Shown piece after piece: positions 6,004 through 10,877 of a stretch of 10,877 nt of DNA. The notes under the pieces were generated by a model. It worked only from the letters and a program-made list of their open reading frames with translations, searched no databases and had not been told where the DNA came from. Made by a program: the position numbers and the translations under genes. Source of the DNA: Alphaproteobacteria bacterium (GTDB lineage: Bacteria; Pseudomonadota; Alphaproteobacteria; Micavibrionales; Micavibrionaceae); assembly GCA_030639165.1 (NCBI GenBank), contig DAOWDF010000176.1:1-10877 (forward strand), written 5' to 3'. Every line of letters begins with the position of its first letter. The stretch's first letter is position 1.

Positions 6004-6834
6004 TTAGTTTTTATGAGCCTTAATTGTATTCGCCAGCAGGCAGGCAATAGTCATTGGCCCGACCCCGCCTGGCACAGGGGTGACCGCTCCCGCCACTCCG
6101 ATAGCTTCCTCATAATCAACATCGCCGCATAATTTACCGTTTTCCATGCGGTTAATGCCGACATCAATAACGCAAGCACCTTTTTTGATCCAGCTAGCCT
6201 TAACCATCTTCTCCCGCCCAACAGCAGCAACAAGAATATCCGCTCCTCGGCACACTTCTTCGATATTTTGGGTGCGTGAATGCGCCATAGTAACGGTGCA
6301 GTTTTCCTGTAATAGCAATTGTGCCATTGGCTTGCCAAACAGTAATGATCTCCCGATCACAACAGCGTTTAGGCCACTTAAATTATTAATGAAGCTCTTT
6401 ATAAGTATGAGCGATCCTTGTGGAGTGCACGGAACCATGCCTTCTACCCCAGCCACTAGCGCGCCAGCATTCAGTAAATTAAGCCCATCAACATCCTTTT
6501 CTGCATTGATAAGCTGCACAAGGCGGTCGCTTTCCAAATGATCAGGTAAAGGCAATTGCAGCAATATACCGTCAATATTATCATCTTCATTTAATTCATT
6601 TATAACCGCTTCAACCGCTTCATCGGTCGTATCAGCAGGCAAGCGGCGCTCAATCGATGTAATACCAACTTTTTCACAGGCTTTGATCTTGTTGTTAACG
6701 TAAACTTTAGATGCAGGGTCCTCACCAACAAGTATAACTGCTAATGCTGGTTTACTCTCCATAGTGGCAACATGCGCGGCCAATTCTTCCTTTAAGGCGC
6801 CAGCAATAGCTTTACCGTCAATTATATGTGTCAT
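6004..6834 (-). CDS. folD: Bifunctional methylenetetrahydrofolate dehydrogenase / methenyltetrahydrofolate cyclohydrolase
   Basis: This cytosolic enzyme of one-carbon metabolism interconverts 5,10-methylene-, 5,10-methenyl- and 10-formyl-tetrahydrofolate with NADP, supplying formyl groups for purines and initiator tRNA. In 276 aa it shows the FolD signatures: 'YVNNKIKACEKVGI' (45-58, Lys49 in the place of the catalytic Lys54 of other FolDs), 'DGILLQLPLP' in the substrate site, the NADP loop 'VIGRSLLFGKPMA' (family usually 'GRSxxVGKPxA'), 'GADILVAAVG', 'VIDVGINR', and 'PVPGGVGPMTIA' near the C-terminus. It is slightly shorter than the usual 280-300 aa but complete. ATG 6834 has AGGGA 8 nt upstream and lies 10 nt after the ancestral yggT stop at 6845-6847, so the pair forms an operon. 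It ends in TAA. Confidence 0.96.
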   Translation of the reverse strand: MTHIIDGKAIAGALKEELAAHVATMESKPALAVILVGEDPASKVYVNNKIKACEKVGITSIERRLPADTTDEAVEAVINELNEDDNIDGILLQLPLPDHLESDRLVQLINAEKDVDGLNLLNAGALVAGVEGMVPCTPQGSLILIKSFINNLSGLNAVVIGRSLLFGKPMAQLLLQENCTVTMAHSRTQNIEEVCRGADILVAAVGREKMVKASWIKKGACVIDVGINRMENGKLCGDVDYEEAIGVAGAVTPVPGGVGPMTIACLLANTIKAHKN

Positions 6835-6844
6835 TGCTTAGTCC

Positions 6845-6901
6845 CTAATAAATTATTGATAATAGAAGGGAAGGTATCAATTGCAGGCCAATAATTACTA
6901 T
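6845..6901 (-). pseudogene. In-frame yggT C-terminal helix beyond the TGA
   Basis: Immediately after the TGA the same frame reads 'IVIIGLQLIPSLLLSIIY' and stops at TAG (6845-6847). This is the hydrophobic C-terminal helix expected of YggT and would bring the protein to 91 residues, the usual size for the single-domain family. No frameshift is needed; only one codon differs. Confidence 0.7.
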
Positions 6902-7120
6902 TCATGGCGTGAAATCCATTCCACCAATAGGGGGGACATACTTTCTAATTGGTGTAAACACTGGATCAGTGAACTTTCTAAGTAGTGTCGTAAGCCTTAT
7001 CGCTGCATCATTACTGGAATTGACAATATCAAACGCAACCAGCCAGCTAATTAATACCTGCGCAACTACTATCAGTAGATATATGTTGATGATGAATGAT
7101 ATTATGGATAATAAAAACAT
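6902..7120 (-). CDS. YggT-family membrane protein, truncated by an in-frame TGA
   Basis: YggT proteins are small inner-membrane proteins with two hydrophobic segments, implicated in cell-envelope and osmotic functions. The 72 visible residues hold the first helix (about 3-30, ending 'LISWLVAFDIV'), and the conserved linker 'FTDPVFTPIRKYVPPIGGMDFTP' region (50-72), the family's 'P.l.PIR..iP..GG.D.sP' motif. The frame then meets TGA (6902-6904), where family members continue into the second hydrophobic helix. ATG 7120 has a good ribosome binding site (AGGTGA just upstream), and folD follows in the same operon. The truncated product would lack the second membrane segment. A nonsense mutation, read error or readthrough are all possible. 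Confidence 0.8.
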   Translation of the reverse strand: MFLLSIISFIINIYLLIVVAQVLISWLVAFDIVNSSNDAAIRLTTLLRKFTDPVFTPIRKYVPPIGGMDFTP

Positions 7121-7154
7121 GGGTCACCTGCTCAATAAATAATTACATATATGT

Positions 7155-7182
7155 CTTATAGCCATTTTATTAGCAAAGTTAA
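7155..7182 (-). promoter_or_regulatory. Possible promoter of the yggT-folD operon
   Basis: On the minus strand TTAACT (7177-7182) and TATAAG (7155-7160, 5 of 6 matches to TATAAT) are separated by 16 bp, 35 bp before the yggT start. The -35 match is weak, so confidence is modest. Confidence 0.35.
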
Positions 7183-7203
7183 AGCCTTGTTTTTTCTTTC
7201 AAA

Positions 7204-7234
7204 TTAACCATACATTTATTTTATATGTTATAAT
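7204..7234 (+). promoter_or_regulatory. TATAAT box directly before the HExxH gene, possible leaderless promoter
   Basis: A perfect TATAAT (7229-7234) ends 6 bp before ATG 7241, which would put the transcription start at or very near the A of the start codon. The possible -35 (TTAACC, 7204-7209, spacer 19 bp) is poor. No ribosome binding site precedes the ATG. Confidence 0.45.
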
Positions 7235-7240
7235 AAATGC

Positions 7241-7951
7241 ATGTTTGGAATTGACCCGTTAACATTATCATCTTTACTAGTATTGGCTGGAAACACGGTT
7301 TCTTGTCCTGCTCATGAGCCAACTAAAATCAACATTATTCCGCGCACTGAAAAAGTGAAGTATGACTATAAGCAGACCTTGAAACAAATCCAAAACTACG
7401 GCACTGATACTGTTGATCCCTATGGTTTTCATGGGCAAACAATCACGCAAGGTTTTATGAATGGTAGCGTGGAGCTTGTACATAGAATTAAAATCGGTCG
7501 CTCCGTTAATCAGCGCCGAGGCTATGCATGCCTTTGGTATGATGAGATTAATGTTGAAATTAAAATTGACCCCACCATAGTTATTGCTAAAGAGATTTAT
7601 AAAGATAAATGCATGCGCAAAGCAGTTCTCGGTCATGAGCTTAAGCATGTTAAAGTTGATCGTAAAATAGTAAATAAATACGCTAAATCAATGGGTAGGA
7701 AGCTTTTGAAGGGGCTGAAATCAAGGGGTTTTTCAGTTGACCCTATATCTATAGGTAGAGTTCCGGAAGTTTCTGCTAAAATGCAGCGCGTAGTAGGGCA
7801 GATCCTTGAACTTGAATATAGAAAGCTAGGTATTTACCGCGAGGAAATGCAGCGTGACGTTGATAACTTGGTTGAGTATGAAGGCGTTGGCGATAAATGC
7901 CATGCTTTTAAGAAGAAAAAAGACAAGCTCTATTCTGATTTATTAAAATAG
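7241..7951 (+). CDS. Putative exported HExxH zinc metallopeptidase-like protein
   Basis: This 236-aa protein has a short hydrophobic N-terminus (about 8-17, 'TLSSLLVLAG') leading to Cys22, which reads as a weak signal peptide or a poor lipobox. The centre holds 'KDKCMRKAVLGHELKHVKVD' (121-140): H132-E133-x-x-H136 is the zinc-peptidase motif, with D140 four residues after the second His. Strands rich in hydrophobics ('YACLWYDEINVEIKID', 95-110) precede it, and a long basic, helical C-terminal half (about 140-236) follows. Cysteines at 98, 124 and 220 could form disulfides outside the cytoplasm. The strand-then-HExxH-helix layout recalls DUF922-type predicted Zn proteases, but I cannot assign the family firmly. 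ATG 7241 is the first usable start in an otherwise closed frame (TAA at 7205-7207) and has no ribosome binding site. It is divergent from yggT. Confidence 0.65.
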   Translation: MFGIDPLTLSSLLVLAGNTVSCPAHEPTKINIIPRTEKVKYDYKQTLKQIQNYGTDTVDPYGFHGQTITQGFMNGSVELVHRIKIGRSVNQRRGYACLWYDEINVEIKIDPTIVIAKEIYKDKCMRKAVLGHELKHVKVDRKIVNKYAKSMGRKLLKGLKSRGFSVDPISIGRVPEVSAKMQRVVGQILELEYRKLGIYREEMQRDVDNLVEYEGVGDKCHAFKKKKDKLYSDLLK

Positions 7952-7991
7952 ATATAGTGTATGATCACCTTGCTTAACTTATGTATAAAAT

Positions 7992-8300
7992 TTAACGGTT
8001 TGGTATAGTGTTATCTATATTCATCCCCTGTTCTTGCATCTCTAAATTCATATTATCTATGTATTTTTGTACCTCTTTTTGCACTTCGGGTGGGAGGTCT
8101 TCAAATTTGGTCTCTTCGACATCGCTGCTAGCTGGTATTGGTGAGAATAGGGATAGGCTTAGGATAAGTGCAAATAAAGGTATAATCAGCATCAATGCAT
8201 AGCTAGTTTTTTTATGAGTTCTCGCAATGCGCGCAGTTAAAATAACGGATATTATGCCGCTAATAATTAATATGATGGAATGGATAGCAAATGCGCTCAT
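7992..8300 (-). CDS. Small two-TM membrane protein, translationally coupled to metB
   Basis: This 102-aa protein has two membrane helices (about 5-25 and 34-53) joined by a short basic loop 'ARIARTHKK', then an acidic soluble tail (58-102) with 'EDLPPEVQKEVQKYID'. By the positive-inside rule the loop is cytoplasmic and the tail lies on the outer face. The family is unknown to me. Its ATG (8298-8300) overlaps the metB TAA (8300-8302) as TAATG, indicating coupled translation, although nothing in the sequence links it to methionine synthesis. Confidence 0.65.
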   Translation of the reverse strand: MSAFAIHSIILIISGIISVILTARIARTHKKTSYALMLIIPLFALILSLSLFSPIPASSDVEETKFEDLPPEVQKEVQKYIDNMNLEMQEQGMNIDNTIPNR

Positions 8301-9445
8301 TATGTGGCGTTATCCAGTGCATTTCTTAAGTCATTAATCAAGTCATCGATATGCTCAACTCCAATAGATAGGCGCAATAAGCTATCGGTAACGCCAGCCT
8401 TTTCCCGCGCTTCCTCGCCCATTGATACATGGGTCATAGAAGCGGGGTGGTTGATAAGGCTTTCAGTGCCGCCAAGGCTCTGCGCTAGCTTGAATATGTT
8501 TAAGTTATCTACAAAAGATGATGCATCTCCATCAACCTCGAAGCTAAGCATTGCGCCAAAGCCATCTTGCTGGCTAGCGGCTATTTCATGCCCTACATGG
8601 TCTTTAAGCCCAGGGTAGTAAACTTTACTTACCTTAGGGTGAGTATGTAGCATATTTGCCACTTTCTCGGCATTTTCCTGTGCGCGTGTAACGCGTAGCT
8701 CCAGAGTGCGCATCCCGCGCAGTGTCATGTATGAATCAAATGGTGCGCCAATAAGTCCAAGTGAGTTAGCCCAAAACTCCAGATCTTCTAGTATAAGTTC
8801 ATCGGAAGTAACAACGCACCCACCAACAACATCGCTGTGGCCATTAAGAAATTTTGTGGTGGAGTGGAATACTATGTCCGCTCCTAGATTTAATGGCTGC
8901 TGCAACATTGGAGAGAGGAAGGTGTTGTCCACCACCGTCACTGCTCCGCATTCGTCAGCACGCGCGGCAATATCCTTGATATCAGCAATGCGCAGCACTG
9001 GATTGCTGGGGCTTTCGATAAACACCATACGCGGGGTGTTTTCATTGAAGGCTTGTTCTAGTGCTTTATCATCATATTGATTAATGAATCTGAGCTTGAA
9101 ATGCCCTTTTTCCGATAGAGCCGACAGCAGGCGGTATGATCTGCCATAGCAATCATAGGGCGCAATCAGTAAATCATCGGGATTGAGTAGGTGAATGATT
9201 AAGGTGAGCGCCGCCATGCCAGATGATGTAACGCAAGCACCAACCCCGCATTCTAGTTCATTGATAGCCGCCGCCAGTTCATCACGCGTAGGGTTTTTGG
9301 TACGTGAATACTCATAAGGTAAATGCTTACCTATACCATCAATATTATAGGTTGAAGACAGGTAGATAGGCGGTATAACCGCCTTGTGCGCTTTATCATT
9401 TGCGATGCCCGCTTGGACAATTTTTGTGTTTCTATGCTTGCTCAT
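8300..9445 (-). CDS. metB: Cystathionine gamma-synthase (PLP-dependent)
   Basis: MetB joins O-succinyl- or O-acetyl-homoserine with cysteine to give cystathionine, the trans-sulfuration step toward methionine, in the cytosol. The 381-aa form from ATG 9445 matches the length of E. coli MetB (386 aa) and aligns with it throughout, as I recall that protein: 'VIPPIYLSSTYN', 'YSRTKNPTRD' (46-55, with the PLP-phosphate-binding Tyr and Arg), 'APYDCYGRSYR', 'VFIESPSNP', 'VVDNTFLSP' (Asp173), and 'HSTTKFLNGHSD' with the Schiff-base lysine at 198. C-terminal 'SLGGTESLINHPASMTH' and 'LLRLSIGVE' are typical of the Cys/Met metabolism enzymes. A TTG 18 nt upstream (9463, weak AAGAG before it) would add six residues; the ATG better fits homologues. 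Cystathionine gamma-lyase and O-acetylhomoserine sulfhydrylase are close relatives, so substrate is inferred. Confidence 0.88.
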   Translation of the reverse strand: MSKHRNTKIVQAGIANDKAHKAVIPPIYLSSTYNIDGIGKHLPYEYSRTKNPTRDELAAAINELECGVGACVTSSGMAALTLIIHLLNPDDLLIAPYDCYGRSYRLLSALSEKGHFKLRFINQYDDKALEQAFNENTPRMVFIESPSNPVLRIADIKDIAARADECGAVTVVDNTFLSPMLQQPLNLGADIVFHSTTKFLNGHSDVVGGCVVTSDELILEDLEFWANSLGLIGAPFDSYMTLRGMRTLELRVTRAQENAEKVANMLHTHPKVSKVYYPGLKDHVGHEIAASQQDGFGAMLSFEVDGDASSFVDNLNIFKLAQSLGGTESLINHPASMTHVSMGEEAREKAGVTDSLLRLSIGVEHIDDLINDLRNALDNAT

Positions 9446-9490
9446 ATGAGCATTTTTGCACAAATCAAACTCTTGTTCAATGGGCGCAAA

Positions 9491-9521
9491 TTAAAACCGC
9501 TGCTTTGGGGAAGCAGCGGTT
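9491..9521 (-). terminator. Strong hairpin with U-rich tail: terminator of the pseudopilin genes or metB leader attenuator
   Basis: An 11-bp perfect stem AACCGCTGCTT / AAGCAGCGGTT (9495-9505 and 9511-9521) closes a 5-nt loop. On the minus strand it is followed by TTTTAATTT; on the plus strand there is no T-run. It lies about 150 nt beyond the pseudopilin stop and about 50 nt before the metB ATG, so it probably ends pseudopilin transcription and insulates metB. Confidence 0.7.
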
Positions 9522-9669
9522 GAGTAAAGTAAGTATCTAAGTAATTGTATCAGTAAGAATTAACATGTCTTAATTCTATTTATATTATCTCTTTCAAATG
9601 TGGCAAAAGAATGCCGATATGATGCCTATTTATAGGTGTTTTGTATTAAGGAAACAGCAGTATTGAAAA

Positions 9670-10638
9670 TTAAGGGAGCGGTACACTGCAATCAATTTGA
9701 TTTATGCTGTAGGAACCAGTTTCGCTAAGTAAATGGGATTGTGTGCGCCACATTACAATATCGTCGAAATAGGCACTATCAATCAAATTGCGCGGTAAAC
9801 TTACAAAAGCGCCATCTAGGTCGGCATTTTCTTCTTCTTCAGCAGTAACGCCTCCTGCATCAATTTGCGTGCCATCACCAATAAATGCACCGTGGCTATT
9901 TTGTCCGTGACTAATAAGAACCATGGCTAGTTTATCTGGTATAGTGGATCCTGCTGCTATACTGGTGCTTGGCGCGCAAGAGTCTATAGGTTGATACTCG
10001 GGCCCATTAGATGGCGGTGGTTCTCCCGCTGCATAGACGACAGAATCATCGTTAGTGTCCACTACATCAAAGCCGCTTTCTATGGCTCCGCAGCAAATAT
10101 AGGCTTTTGGTTCATTTTTGTTTTTTTGAGGTGGGGTATCAAATGGAGTGCACCAATCATCATCTAAAGGCCCTCCTTGTCCTGGTGGTGTATAAACTCT
10201 ACATAAATCATGTAGTTTTCCGGTATCAGGAATATCAGCCATTCTGTAGGTAATGAAATTACGCCAGCCATCGCGTACGGCTCTTTCCGGCAATCCAAGT
10301 GTTTTGAATGGGATTATTCCTATCAGGTCATTTGCGTTCGGGCAGCTCCCCTCGTTGGTACCATTAGCTCCACTACCGCGCTCTGTGCCAAATGGTTCGG
10401 GCGCTACGCCTGTATCAGGCTCTGCAGGGCAGGGAAGGCGTGAGTTTTTTTGTGCAAATACTGACAGTGCATGGGTGATTTGATCCATATGTTCGTATGT
10501 AAGTTGTTCTTCGTGCTCAAGGTCATTGGTCGTAGCTAATGATAAAAGGCCAGAAACTAACATTCCTGCAACAACCAGAATAACGGATATAAATATTAAT
10601 GCGCTTCCTGTCTCTGATTTGTTAGATTTTGATATCAT
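9670..10638 (-). CDS. Pseudopilin-like secreted/envelope protein with 'LPCPA' motif
   Basis: From ATG 10638 this is a 322-aa protein with a short polar leader ending 'SETG', a hydrophobic helix 'SALIFISVILVVAGMLVSG', an amphipathic extension including 'ITHALSVFAQKN', then 'RLPCPAEPDTG'. This layout, and the following 'TLGLPERAVRDGWRNFITYRM', recall prepilin-like proteins ('LPCPA', 'LGLP...D.W...L.Y'). There is no Glu at +5 of the helix, so it is not a standard type IV pilin. The ectodomain has eight cysteines (including 'YICCG' and 'IDCSVP') and a conserved 'FDDIVMWRTQ' near the end. The ATG overlaps the upstream gene's TGA (ATGA); a TTG at 10650 has a better-spaced GGAG and could be the true start. 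It is a tandem paralogue of the upstream gene. The function is not established; a surface or secretion role is inferred. Confidence 0.65.
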   Translation of the reverse strand: MISKSNKSETGSALIFISVILVVAGMLVSGLLSLATTNDLEHEEQLTYEHMDQITHALSVFAQKNSRLPCPAEPDTGVAPEPFGTERGSGANGTNEGSCPNANDLIGIIPFKTLGLPERAVRDGWRNFITYRMADIPDTGKLHDLCRVYTPPGQGGPLDDDWCTPFDTPPQKNKNEPKAYICCGAIESGFDVVDTNDDSVVYAAGEPPPSNGPEYQPIDSCAPSTSIAAGSTIPDKLAMVLISHGQNSHGAFIGDGTQIDAGGVTAEEEENADLDGAFVSLPRNLIDSAYFDDIVMWRTQSHLLSETGSYSINQIDCSVPLP

Positions 10639-10877
10639 GGAAATGAACAACTACCAGCTCCCGTTTCTGCATAAATTTGATCTTGTGTGCGCCACATAAC
10701 AATATCATCAAAGTGAGTATTTCCTTCAATTGTATTCATGGGTAGGGTAACTATATCCTCATCATCATCTTGGTTTTCTGTTTCATCATCACCAAATGCT
10801 CCGGCAGTTCCTCCTATGCGGTTTCCATTTGGCAAGAAAGCGCCATATCTATTGGAGCCATGACTTACTATAACAAA
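10635..10877 (-). CDS. Second pseudopilin-like paralogue, C-terminal part (5' end outside window)
   Basis: The frame is open to the window edge; only the last 80 residues are present. They align with the C-terminus of the adjacent gene: 'FVIVSHGSNRYGAFLPNG' against 'MVLISHGQNSHGAFIGDG', 'VTLPMNTI' against 'VSLPRNLI', 'HFDDIVMWRTQ' against 'YFDDIVMWRTQ', and 'SCSFP' against 'DCSVPLP'. The apparent start at 10835 (TTG) lies inside the conserved block and is not real. It ends in TGA overlapping the next ATG, so the two copies form an operon. Confidence 0.7.
   Translation of the reverse strand, partial: FVIVSHGSNRYGAFLPNGNRIGGTAGAFGDDETENQDDDEDIVTLPMNTIEGNTHFDDIVMWRTQDQIYAETGAGSCSFP

Noticed and set aside
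6146..6541. 131-codon plus-strand frame opposite folD
   Set aside because: It is the complement of folD, whose conserved motifs fix the coding strand.
6902..6904. TGA read as tryptophan (alternative genetic code)
   Set aside because: Long genes such as terL, folD and metB use TGG for tryptophan and have no internal TGA, and TGA acts as stop in an ATGA overlap at 10635-10638. A reassigned code would break many frames. A local mutation, error or readthrough fits better.
6909..7142. 77-codon plus-strand frame over yggT
   Set aside because: The minus strand carries the recognisable YggT motif and a good ribosome binding site; the plus frame has neither.
8706..9080. 124-codon plus-strand frame opposite metB
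   Set aside because: It is a shadow of metB; the composition is serine/arginine-rich as expected for antisense of this gene.

Overview
The window looks like an alphaproteobacterial chromosome segment with moderate to low GC. That assignment is an inference from the phage gene families (GTA-type 3-TM holin, SleB-type hydrolase, a TM/coiled-coil protein seen in alphaproteobacterial phages), the yggT-folD pair and the 'LPCPA' pseudopilin-like proteins. No rRNA, tRNA, CRISPR array, integrase or transposase was found, so the taxon stays approximate.

Positions 1-5005 (all + strand) are the right-hand part of a prophage. In order they hold the C-terminal end of a repeat-built tail/fibre-like protein, a dispersed-type inverted repeat, a small protein placed where a small terminase would be, an AT-rich two-gene cassette with its own promoter and terminator, the large terminase, a TM/coiled-coil protein, a SleB-type cell-wall hydrolase and a 3-TM holin. 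The terminase resembles T7 gp19 (DNA maturase B). The order tail, small terminase, large terminase, lysis is that of the late end of T7-like podoviruses. The cassette (1192-1987) encodes a 74-aa unknown protein and a 188-aa ImmA/IrrE-like protein whose HExxH motif has become KExxH. It has the layout of a phage 'moron'.

Positions 5006-5839 hold one AT-rich orphan gene with its own promoter, a TTG start and a signal peptide, at the prophage/host junction.

Positions 6004-9445 are host genes. On the - strand, yggT precedes folD (one-carbon/folate metabolism); yggT carries an in-frame TGA after which the expected C-terminal helix is still readable. Divergent from them is a + strand gene for a putatively exported HExxH protein, with a TATAAT box so close to its ATG that the mRNA may be leaderless. 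On the - strand, metB (cystathionine gamma-synthase) overlaps a small two-TM membrane protein gene by TAATG. A strong hairpin lies just upstream of metB.

Positions 9670-10877 (- strand) hold two tandem paralogous, cysteine-rich pseudopilin-like genes. The upstream one is cut by the window edge, and the pair is joined by an ATGA overlap.
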